64,000 nucleotides of DNA, from NCBI RefSeq assembly GCF_022179285.1, contig NZ_BPQO01000027.1:33554-97553 (forward strand). Direction: 5' to 3'. This DNA is from Methylobacterium hispanicum (GTDB lineage: Bacteria; Pseudomonadota; Alphaproteobacteria; Rhizobiales; Beijerinckiaceae). Position numbers and translations under genes: made by a program. Shown piece after piece: positions 56,602 through 64,000 of the stretch (position 1 is the stretch's first letter; every line of letters starts with the position of its first letter). Below the pieces are notes generated by a model. That model saw only the letters and a list, made by a program, of their open reading frames with translations, did no database searches and was not told where the DNA came from.

Positions 56602-59600
56602 ATGACCCAGATCGCGACGCCGCCCCGCCCCCGCCTCGACGTGAGCGCGCTCGCCGGCGAGGCCGGGCCGAAGCCCTCGGAGGGAGGGACCGCGCGCAGC
56701 GCAACCGAACTCGTACGGGCCGGGCCCGCGAAGGGGCTCGTGCCGGGCGCGGCGGCGTGGACCGCGAAGGCGCCGCCCGCCAGCGTCAGGGAGCGGTTCC
56801 TCGGCGCGGGCGGCCTCGCGCCGCAGCGCGCGGCCGCAGAGGGTGCCGGCCCGGCGGCGCGCGAGACGCGGGCGCTGGCCGCCGCGCTCCAGCCCGCCTA
56901 CGGCCGGGCCCACGACCCCGAGGTGCCGGCCGCCGACCGCGCCGCCGCCGCCAGGGCGCTCCTGGCGGCGCAGGCGGCCCCGCGGGCGGCCGTCGCGGCC
57001 GAACTCGGCGCGGTCGAGGCCCGGCTCGCCGAGCCGGGGCAGGCGGACATGCCGGCCCTGCGCGAGAGCCGCCGCCAGCTCCTCCTGCGGGCGATCGCCG
57101 TCGAGCTGCCCCTGCTGGCATCCGCGCCCGAGCTCGCCGCCCTGGCGGAGGGCCTCGCGGCGCTGCGCGACCGGCTGCCGCCCGGCAGCCTGCGCGACCT
57201 CGCCGGGGGCGCGCTGGTGCGCACGCTCGCGGAGCAGCATCCGCTGCACGCCATGCGGACGGTGGTGGACGGGAGCCAGCCGAGGGGCGCGGACCTCGCC
57301 GCGACCCTCGCGGCGGCCGTGCGGGTGCTGGGCGGGGACGACGAGGCGCTGTCGCTCAACCTCCTCAACGGGCTCAAGCTCGGCGCGACGCCCCTGCGCG
57401 CCCTCACGACGGAGCTGCGCTCCCAAGCCTTCGAGCAGCGCGCCGCGCAGGCGTTCCGGGCGGACGCGGAGCGGCTCGGCGGGGCGGATCTCGGGCCCGC
57501 GGGCGGCACGGCGCCGGCGCGCATGCGCGAGGCGCTGCGGGCCGGCGGCCCGGACCTGCTGACGGCCTTCGAGGGCAAGATGGCGGCCGCCCGCGCGCTC
57601 GCGGGCACCCACGAGGCGCTGCAGGAGCAGCTCGGCCGCCTCGGCCGCACGATCGGCCCCGCGAACGCGACGCTGGTGGCCTCCCAGCTCCTCTGGGCGG
57701 TGAGCAGCTACATCGACTCGGACGCCGAGGTCGCGGCCGGCCGGCGCGCGCAGGAAGCGGGCGAGGCGCCCGTCAGGACCGAGCGCGGCCTGCTCGAACT
57801 CGAGACGCTGAAGGCGTTCGCCTCCATGGGCGAGGACGGCGCCTTCCAGATCGCCCGCTACGCGCAGCTCCTCGAGGAGGCCGGCAGCCAACAGGCCGCC
57901 CTGTTCGGGCAGGCGGACCCGGGCGCGGCCGGCAGGCACGTATCGGCCGAGCGCGTGGTCGCCCTCCTCGGGCTCGATCCCGAGAAGCTGAAGACCATCG
58001 GCTACGAGGCCGGCACCGCCCAGGAGGTGTTCGACACCAGCGTCGCCCTCGGGCGGCGCAACATGAGCGACCGGGCCCAGGTCCGGGCCGCGGTGACGGG
58101 CTTCGCCCAGGTCGGCAAGGAGACGCTGGGCGACGTGAACAACCAGCGGGCGATCAACAGCCTCGCCGCCAAGCGGGCGGACCTCGCCGCCCGGAACCTC
58201 GTCGACACCGTCCGGGAGCAGGCCTTCCGCTCGCTCCACCCGACCCGCGCTGAGCCCGGGACCCCCGCGGAGAAGACGGAGGCGCTGAAGCGGGTGGTCA
58301 TCGGGCTGCAGGCGAAGATCCTCGGCGACAAGAACCCGACGGGACACTACGCCCTGATGCTGAAGGCGGGCGCCCAGCGCGACCGGATCGAGCGGGACCT
58401 CATCGACCTGCACGACCGGAAAGCGGCCCTGCAGGAGCGGACGGACGCGCATCGCGCCGCCCTCGCCGCGCAGCGGGGAGCGGGGGCCGCAGCGGAGGAG
58501 AAGCCCGACGGCCTCGGCGCCGCCAAGGTCCTGCGCGCCGCGGCCGAGGAGATCCGGATCGCCAACGGCACGGTCGGGGGCATCCGCATGGCGGGGATGG
58601 CCGAGCGGGCCGCCCGCTCGGTCCAGGCCCTGGCCCCCCACCAGCTGGAGCGGATGTTCGACAAGGCCGAGGTCGCCCGCATCAAGGCGGACGGGCCGAG
58701 CGAGGCCGAGATCCTGCGGGCCCTCCCGGGCGCGCTCGCGGTCATCGCGCTCCGCGAGGAGATCCCAAAGGCGCGCGCGGAGCTGAAGGCCATCGAGGAG
58801 GGCATCCGGACGATCGAGGCCTCCCGGGACAAGCGCGTGGTCGTCGGGGCGGAAGGCAGCGTCGTCACCGGCCTCAAGCGCCTCGTCCAGGGCCGCGCGG
58901 ACCTGCAGGTCGCCGCCGCCCTCGCCTGGACCGGCTCGTCGGACCTGCGGCGCGCCTTCGAACTCGACGAGACGGCGCACGACGCCCTCGACCGCGTCAT
59001 CCGCATGGTCGCCTCCGAGGTGATGCTGGAGACGACCGGGGGCGCGCCCGGCAGCACCTTCGAGCCCGCCCGGCACCGGGACGCGATCGAGGAGCGCCTC
59101 CGGGCGGTCGGCGTCGACACCGCGATGATGAGCGCCAGCATCACCGCCCTCCTGCGGGCACCGATGACCGACGCCTCCGTGGAGGCCTGGGCCGCGCGCG
59201 AGGCCAAGTTCGACGACTTCCGCGAGGCGCTCGGCACCGCGCCCTCGTTCTTCTCCTCGGCGGGCTTCGCCGAGCAGCGGCAGAAGGTGCTCAACGTCGG
59301 GGCCGTCAAGGACGCGGTCGCCCTCCAGGTCACCAAGCAGGCCCGGATGGACGAGCGGACCGCGCGCGAGCTCTCGACCCTCGTCGGCGCCCTGAAGCCG
59401 GGCGACAGCTTCGCGGTCAGCGGTGGGCAGGTCGTGGCGGCCAAGTGGACGCAGAAGCTCGATCCCGCGCTCCTGTCGTCGGTGACGGTGCGGCTGAGCG
59501 GCCAGACGACCCGCGACCTCGTGATCCGCCGGACCGAGGGGGGCTGGGAGGTCGGGGGCCTCAAGGGCCTGAAGGCGACGGCCGGGGTCCAGGCCTCGGT

Positions 59601-60837
59601 CGGCCTCAGCCCGGACAGCTTCAGGGACACGGGTTTCACCGCGACCGGCTTCCGGGCGGAGGCGGTCCTCACGGGCGGGCTCGGGGTCGGCGGCGGTTCC
59701 AGCCGGGGCGAGATGCTCACGCTGGCGGACGGCAAGGCCGTGGTCGAAGCGCTGATGGCGACGCTCGACGGCGAGCCCCCCGGCCGCGACGTCATCGACG
59801 CGATGCGCGACCCGACGGCGGTGAGCGTGACCTTCGGACAGGTCGAGGCCGCGTTGTCGGGCGCCGCCCGCATCGGCTTCCGCGCCGCGCATGCGGGCGC
59901 CGACACCCGGGGCGGGTCCTGGACCGAGAAGCCCGGCGGCCTCACGCTCGGCGTCGCGGCCCGGGCGGCCGCCTCGGGGGACCTGCGCTCCGAGAGCGGC
60001 ACGTCGCTCGACCGGACCTACCGGACCGAGACCACCCGCTACGAGGTGTCGTTCGGCATCACGCCGAGCGCCGCGATGGACCTGCAGGCGCTGGGCAAGG
60101 CGGCCGGCGCGGCGGCCAGGGGCGACGTGCTGGCGGGGAACCTGAACCCCGACACCCTGACGAACCTGAAGGCCTCGGCCGCCGAGACGGCGGGCAAGCA
60201 GGGCTTCGGCCTCGCGGCGACGGGCGGCAACGCGCTCCTGGGGCTGATCGCCAAGGAGGCGCTGGGCGCGATCCCGCACGACCTCGTCTGGAGCAAGGCG
60301 GTGACGCGCGAGATGACGGTGCGCAACCTGCGCGTGGGCGACGACGCGTCGGCCGAACTCGACCAGGCCACCATCGTGCAGCGCACGCAGGTGCGCGGCG
60401 TGCTGGACACCGCGCAGACGCTGTGGGGCGTGCTGAACCGGCCCACGCGCGACCTGCTCGAGGCCGACCCGGCCCTGCGCGACACATTCCGGGGGGTCCT
60501 CGACGCGGCCGCCGCCGACGCGCAGGAGCGCAGCCTCGAGGTCATCTCCACCCTGACGCCGGCGGCCCGCGACCTCGTGCAGGGCCTGAACCGGCTGCAG
60601 CGCGCGGCCGCCGCGGACGGCGACACCGAGCTCGCCCGGATGTTCAAGAGCGAGGCGAACGCCGTGCTGGGGGACGAGGCCAACTTCCAGCCCTGCGCCG
60701 TGCGCCTGCTCCGGGACCGGGACACCGCGGGCGTCGATACCGCCATACCGCTCTACGTGATCGACATCGCGCGCGCGCACGGGCTGGCGAGCCGCCAGGA
60801 GATCGCGGCGGCCCGGTTCGCCGGCCGACCTGTCTAG
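56602..60837 (+). CDS. Very large putative T3SS effector (1411 residues)
   Basis: 1411 residues, no signal peptide. N-terminal 70 residues disordered, Ser/Pro/Arg-poor in acid, as expected for a secretion signal. About 90-930 is all-helical, Ala/Arg/Glu-rich, with coiled-coil stretches (RIERDLIDLHDRKAALQERTDAHRAALAAQR). About 950-1190 becomes beta-rich with alternating residues and glycines (GVQASVGLSPDSFRDTGFTATGFRAEAVLTGGLGVGGGSS; VTFGQVEAALSGAARIGFRAAHAG; RTETTRYEVSFGITPSAAM), and a helical tail follows. The size, upstream chaperone and late beta-rich part recall AvrE-type effectors, but I see no firm sequence match. Classification as effector is inference from context. Confidence 0.7.
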   Translation: MTQIATPPRPRLDVSALAGEAGPKPSEGGTARSATELVRAGPAKGLVPGAAAWTAKAPPASVRERFLGAGGLAPQRAAAEGAGPAARETRALAAALQPAYGRAHDPEVPAADRAAAARALLAAQAAPRAAVAAELGAVEARLAEPGQADMPALRESRRQLLLRAIAVELPLLASAPELAALAEGLAALRDRLPPGSLRDLAGGALVRTLAEQHPLHAMRTVVDGSQPRGADLAATLAAAVRVLGGDDEALSLNLLNGLKLGATPLRALTTELRSQAFEQRAAQAFRADAERLGGADLGPAGGTAPARMREALRAGGPDLLTAFEGKMAAARALAGTHEALQEQLGRLGRTIGPANATLVASQLLWAVSSYIDSDAEVAAGRRAQEAGEAPVRTERGLLELETLKAFASMGEDGAFQIARYAQLLEEAGSQQAALFGQADPGAAGRHVSAERVVALLGLDPEKLKTIGYEAGTAQEVFDTSVALGRRNMSDRAQVRAAVTGFAQVGKETLGDVNNQRAINSLAAKRADLAARNLVDTVREQAFRSLHPTRAEPGTPAEKTEALKRVVIGLQAKILGDKNPTGHYALMLKAGAQRDRIERDLIDLHDRKAALQERTDAHRAALAAQRGAGAAAEEKPDGLGAAKVLRAAAEEIRIANGTVGGIRMAGMAERAARSVQALAPHQLERMFDKAEVARIKADGPSEAEILRALPGALAVIALREEIPKARAELKAIEEGIRTIEASRDKRVVVGAEGSVVTGLKRLVQGRADLQVAAALAWTGSSDLRRAFELDETAHDALDRVIRMVASEVMLETTGGAPGSTFEPARHRDAIEERLRAVGVDTAMMSASITALLRAPMTDASVEAWAAREAKFDDFREALGTAPSFFSSAGFAEQRQKVLNVGAVKDAVALQVTKQARMDERTARELSTLVGALKPGDSFAVSGGQVVAAKWTQKLDPALLSSVTVRLSGQTTRDLVIRRTEGGWEVGGLKGLKATAGVQASVGLSPDSFRDTGFTATGFRAEAVLTGGLGVGGGSSRGEMLTLADGKAVVEALMATLDGEPPGRDVIDAMRDPTAVSVTFGQVEAALSGAARIGFRAAHAGADTRGGSWTEKPGGLTLGVAARAAASGDLRSESGTSLDRTYRTETTRYEVSFGITPSAAMDLQALGKAAGAAARGDVLAGNLNPDTLTNLKASAAETAGKQGFGLAATGGNALLGLIAKEALGAIPHDLVWSKAVTREMTVRNLRVGDDASAELDQATIVQRTQVRGVLDTAQTLWGVLNRPTRDLLEADPALRDTFRGVLDAAAADAQERSLEVISTLTPAARDLVQGLNRLQRAAAADGDTELARMFKSEANAVLGDEANFQPCAVRLLRDRDTAGVDTAIPLYVIDIARAHGLASRQEIAAARFAGRPV

Positions 60838-60888
60838 AGCGCTCTGCGCCGAAGTGGATGCCGGTTCGGCGAAAGAGAGCGCGTCGAA
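60834..60888 (+). repeat. Dispersed intergenic repeat, copy B
   Basis: Reads GAGCGCTCTGCGCCGAAG..GGATGCCGGTTCGGCG and on to GAGAGCGCG; the same element as copy A (20379-20432). It begins at the stop codon of the large effector gene and fills the first part of the 60838-61066 gap. The rest of that gap shows only the GGAGGAAAC ribosome-binding site of the next gene. Confidence 0.7.
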
Positions 60889-61066
60889 ACAAGGACTGAG
60901 AGCCGCGGCCCGCCCGCGGGCGGGCGAGGCCGGCGGGAACGCGCCAGCCCGGTGCCCGGCCCGGGGGTTCTATTTGGAATTGTTCGCGGTTCCATGCATC
61001 CTGAGGTCGGACCGAGCACGCCACCCGGAACGCCAAGAAGGCCGGGCGCTCGACCGCGGAGGAAAC

Positions 61067-63259
61067 ATGAACGAGATCGTCAATCCCGAGTCCCTGCTCG
61101 GCGCCAAGGAAGCCGGCGCCAAGGAATCCGGCGCCAAGTCGGAGGGTGTGACCGAGACGTTCTTCGGCGGCTGCCCGCACGATTGCCCCGACACCTGCTC
61201 GATGCTGTTCGACGTCAAGGACGGTCAGCTTCAGGGCGTACGCGGCAACCCGGATCACCCGATGACCCGCGGCGGTCTCTGCGTGAAGCTGAAGGACTAC
61301 GAGAAGCGCCACTACCATCCCGACCGGCTGCTCCATCCGATGAAGCGGGTCGGCCCGAAGGGTTCGAAGCAGTTCGAGCGGATCAGCTGGGACGAGGCGC
61401 TGGACACCATCGTGGCGCGCTGGAAGGCGATCATCGACCAGTACGGGCCGCAGGCCATCGCCCCCTACAGCTATCTGGGCAACCAGGGCCTCGTGCACGG
61501 GCTGAACGGGGGCGACGCCTTCTTCAACCGCCTGGGCGCCACGGTGACCGAGCGGACCTTCTGCGGCGAGGGCTCCTGCACCGCGTGGCTGCTCACGGTC
61601 GGCCCGACCGCGGGGCTCGACCCGGACAGCTACATCCACTCCAAGTACATCGTCATCTGGGCCTGCAACTCGGTCAGCACGAACCTGCACCACTGGGCCA
61701 TCGTGAAGGACGCCCAGAAGCGGGGCGCCAAGGTCGTCGTCATCGACGCCTACGCCTCGCGCACCGCCAAGGGCGCCGACTGGCACATCGCGCCCAAACC
61801 CGGCACGGACGGCGCGCTCGCCATGGCGCTGATCAACGCGATCATCGCGCAGGGGCTCGTCGATCAGGACTACGTCGACAATTACACGGTCGGCTTCGAG
61901 GAGCTGAAGGAGCGGGCCCGCACCCGCACGCCCGAATGGGCGGAGGGCATCACCGGCGTGCCGGCCGAGGATATCCGCACGCTCGCCCGCGAACTCGCCA
62001 CCGCGCAGCCGGCGGCGATCCGCATGGGCGTGGCGCTGGAGCGGCACTACGGCGGCGGCCAGACGATCCGGGCGGTGACCTGCATCCCGGCGCTCACCGG
62101 CGCGTGGCGCCATGTCGGCGGCGGCGTCACCCAGTTCGGCGTCTGGGAGCACCCCTACCGGTTCGACGTGATCTGCCGCCCCGACCTGATCCCGGAGGGC
62201 ACCCGCGTCGTCTCGAACCTGCAGATCGGCCGGGCGCTGACCGGCGAGATGCAGCTCGACCCGCCGATCATGTCGATGATGTGCTGGAACTCGAACCCGG
62301 TCACGCAGGCGCCCGAGACGGACAAGATCGTCGCGGGGCTGATGCGCGAGGACCTGTTCATGGTCTCGGCCGAACACTTCATCTCGGACACCGCCTCCTA
62401 CGCCGACATCCTGCTGCCGGCGACCATGGGTGCGGAGATGGAGGACATGATCCTGTCCTGGGGCCACCTCTATCTCACCTACAACACCAAGTGCGCCGAG
62501 GCGCCGGGCGAGGCCATCCCGAACAACGAGATCTTCCGCCGGCTCGCCGCGAGGCTCGGGTTCGAGGAGGAGAACTTCAAGTGGACCGACAGCGAGTGCC
62601 TCGAGCACTACGTCGATTGGTCTTCCCCGGCCTGCGAGGGGATCGACCTCGCCTACATGCGCGAGCACGGCTTCGCCCGCCTGAAGGTCGGCACGCCCGA
62701 CGACCGCGCCCCGCACCGGGCGGGCAACTTCCCGACGCCGACCGGCAAGTGCATGCTGAAGGTGGAGGGCGCCACGAACTTCGTCGCGCCGCCCTTCCGG
62801 CAGATGTACGAGGGCTTCCAGCCCGGCGAGGCCCTCGACCCGCTGCCGGACTATCTCGGCCCGCGGGAATCGCACGCGAACGACCCGGAACTCGCCGCAC
62901 GCTACCCGCTCAACATCGTCTCGCCGAAGAGCCACTACTTCCTGAACTCCTGCTACGCGAACATGGAGGACAAGCAGCGGGGCCAGGGCGAGCAGTTCGT
63001 GATGATCAGCGAAGCGGACGCCGAGGCGCGGGGCATCCGCGACGGCGACCGGGTGCAGGTCGCCAACGACCGCGGCGCCTTCAAGGGCGTGGCCCGCATC
63101 ACCGACGACGTGCGGGCCGGCATCGTGGTGGCGACGCTGGGCTACTGGCGCCAGCTCAACGAGGGCACGGTCAACAGCATCTCGTCGGGCGCCTTCACCG
63201 ACATGGGCCACGCCCCGTCCTTCTCGGACAACCTCGTGGAGGTCTCGCGCGCCAACTGA
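61067..63259 (+). CDS. Molybdopterin-dependent oxidoreductase (formate dehydrogenase/DMSO reductase superfamily)
   Basis: 730 residues with a strong GGAGGAAAC before the ATG. An N-terminal 4Fe-4S site uses Cys36, Cys40, Cys44 and Cys72 (GGCPHDCPDTC...GGLC). Molybdopterin-binding text follows: LGNQGLVHGLNGGDAFFNRLGA, FCGEGSCTAWLLTVGP, YIVIWACNSVSTNLHHWAIVKDAQKRGAKVVVIDAY, and a C-terminal MGD-binding domain (NIVSPKSHYFLNSCYANMEDKQ...DGDRVQVANDRGAF). No Tat signal, so it is cytoplasmic. The ligand region has Cys in EGSC, allowing a Cys-ligated metal. The substrate is not assignable; this family contains formate dehydrogenase-like and hydratase-like enzymes. N-terminal GAKEAGAKESGAK is a small internal repeat. 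Confidence 0.82.
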   Translation: MNEIVNPESLLGAKEAGAKESGAKSEGVTETFFGGCPHDCPDTCSMLFDVKDGQLQGVRGNPDHPMTRGGLCVKLKDYEKRHYHPDRLLHPMKRVGPKGSKQFERISWDEALDTIVARWKAIIDQYGPQAIAPYSYLGNQGLVHGLNGGDAFFNRLGATVTERTFCGEGSCTAWLLTVGPTAGLDPDSYIHSKYIVIWACNSVSTNLHHWAIVKDAQKRGAKVVVIDAYASRTAKGADWHIAPKPGTDGALAMALINAIIAQGLVDQDYVDNYTVGFEELKERARTRTPEWAEGITGVPAEDIRTLARELATAQPAAIRMGVALERHYGGGQTIRAVTCIPALTGAWRHVGGGVTQFGVWEHPYRFDVICRPDLIPEGTRVVSNLQIGRALTGEMQLDPPIMSMMCWNSNPVTQAPETDKIVAGLMREDLFMVSAEHFISDTASYADILLPATMGAEMEDMILSWGHLYLTYNTKCAEAPGEAIPNNEIFRRLAARLGFEEENFKWTDSECLEHYVDWSSPACEGIDLAYMREHGFARLKVGTPDDRAPHRAGNFPTPTGKCMLKVEGATNFVAPPFRQMYEGFQPGEALDPLPDYLGPRESHANDPELAARYPLNIVSPKSHYFLNSCYANMEDKQRGQGEQFVMISEADAEARGIRDGDRVQVANDRGAFKGVARITDDVRAGIVVATLGYWRQLNEGTVNSISSGAFTDMGHAPSFSDNLVEVSRAN

Positions 63260-63284
63260 GCCGGCCACGGAGTCTTCATCGGAC

Positions 63285-63304
63285 GGCCCGGCCTGTGCCG
63301 GGCC
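63285..63304. terminator. Hairpin after the molybdoenzyme gene
   Basis: GGCCCGGC-CTGT-GCCGGGCC, a perfect 8-bp stem with a four-base loop, between two converging genes. No T-run; likely bidirectional stop. Confidence 0.5.
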
Positions 63305-63353
63305 GGTTCCGCTTCGGCGCGGCCGTCGTGGACCCGTGGGGATGCGCGACCGC

Positions 63354-63890
63354 TCAGGCCGCCCGCTGCCGCAGGCGCGCGACGCCCTGCCAGGCCGGAG
63401 CCAGGACGAAGCTCGTCAGCGGGATCAGCAGGCCGCCGACGACGAGGCCGACGAGGCCCGAGGCCGCGGCCGTGACGAGCCACTCGATGCCGCCCCGGGC
63501 CGCCGGGAGCCAGTCCCCGACCCACGCCGCCGCCGCGTGGATCGCGTGCGCCGGGGCCGTGAGGCCGTAGGTCTCGAGCCCGTGCACCAGGATGCCGCCG
63601 CCGACCCAGATCATCGCCGCGGTGCCGACGATCGCCAGGAGCTTCAGCAGGCCGGGCATGCCCTTGACCACGGCGCGCCCGATCGCACGGCCGAGGCTTC
63701 CGAGCGGCGCGGGCGCGGTATTGCCGGCAAGCGCGAGGCCGGCGTCGTCGGCCTTCACGATCAGGGCGACCGCGCCATAGACCGCGACCGTGATGCCCAG
63801 CGCCACGATTGCCAGGACGGCCGCGCGCATCCAGAAGCTGCCCTCCGGGATGGCGGCCAGCGTGATCGCCATGATCTCGGCGGAGAGGAT
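63354..63890 (-). pseudogene. DUF808 (YedI-like) membrane protein gene lacking its 5' part
   Basis: The remaining about 178 codons match the C-terminal part of DUF808 proteins: ILSAEIMAITLAAIPEGSFWMRAAVLAIVALGITVAVYGAVALIVKADDAGLALAG...MPGLLKLLAIVGTAAMIWVGGGILVHGLETYGL and two further membrane helices. Family members begin with about 120 more residues. Here the homology starts abruptly at ILSAEI, and the sequence before it is the end of an insertion-type element (63891 on). The gene is therefore split; the 5' part would lie beyond the window. Inner-membrane family of unknown role. Confidence 0.75.
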
Positions 63891-64000
63891 TGCGGATTCC
63901 GACGGAAGCCGGCCACCCATTCCGACGCGAAGCCGGCCAACGTTCCGATTTGATGTCGGCCACTCGGTAGCCGGCATCGGCTATGGCGCATCCCCGCGGG
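63891..64000. mobile_element. End of a probable IS21-type element (continues beyond window)
   Basis: Begins with TG at the break in the DUF808 gene. Three imperfect direct repeats follow at 63897, 63920 and 63943, all of the form TTCCGA...GCCGGCCA with a 23-base period. Multiple internally repeated terminal sequences are characteristic of IS21-family ends. No transposase is within the window, so family assignment is tentative. Confidence 0.55.

Noticed and set aside
56008..60780. Open frame of 1590 codons on the minus strand opposite the giant effector gene
   Set aside because: It is a GC-rich mirror frame; its translation is Arg/Gly/Ala-rich and has no domain pattern, and it runs through two unrelated plus-strand genes.
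1..64000. CRISPR arrays, rRNA operons and complete tRNA genes
   Set aside because: None seen; the tandem repeats present are short coding repeats without spacers, and the only tRNA-like sequence lacks its 5' half.

Overview
The window is very GC-rich, almost fully coding DNA of a Methylobacterium-like alphaproteobacterium (Rhizobiales). The pointers are a PQQ-dehydrogenase accessory cluster at the left end, general-stress (EcfG-type) promoters ahead of small catalase-like genes, a GapR-like protein and abundant GTG starts. The species is an inference.

Left part (1-14300), ordinary chromosome with signs of decay and duplication. At 362-3494 lies a set of quinoprotein (PQQ) alcohol-oxidation accessories: cytochrome c-550 PedF, a small periplasmic protein, a CXXCW rhodanese-like gene broken by an amber codon, a SoxYZ-like fusion and a zinc metallohydrolase. 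Next come a GapR-like protein, a Major Royal Jelly-type beta-propeller protein, and two copies of a divergent pair of y4iL-type catalase-like genes. In the left copy of that pair the minus-strand partner is cut down to about 62 codons. Dps, two SDR oxidoreductases and a SnoaL-like protein fill the rest.

Middle and right part (15166-60837), a large type III secretion (T3SS) locus. A long minus-strand unit (30963 to 15413) encodes a protein with internal repeats, SctX, SctY, an LcrH-type chaperone, translocators SctE and SctB, further chaperones, SctV, and then a MotA/ExbB-like plus two ExbD-like membrane proteins. Read divergently, 31182-41782 encodes two TPR proteins, SctI, J, K, L, N, O, P, Q, R, S, T and U, followed by a chaperone/effector-candidate pair (41854-43746). 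Then come a frameshifted AraC gene and an unusually long SctD on the minus strand, a second AraC regulator, and a GspD-like lipoprotein secretin (SctC). A needle/gatekeeper unit on the minus strand holds a Crp/Fnr regulator, a YscE-like protein, SctF, SctW and a chaperone. Last are a chaperone and a 1411-residue putative effector. Five intergenic sites share the 16-bp motif GTCMCNTTCGRYACAK; four of them have a -10-like hexamer exactly 19 nt downstream, which suggests a dedicated activator for this locus.

Right end (61067-64000): a molybdopterin oxidoreductase, and a DUF808 membrane-protein gene whose 5' part is missing where it meets what looks like the end of an IS21-type element running out of the window.

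The most unusual feature is the ExbB/ExbD-like (ion-channel-type) module translationally coupled to sctV. Next are the predicted SctX/SctY pair outside the classical Ysc systems, the repeat protein ahead of sctX, and the shared promoter motif.
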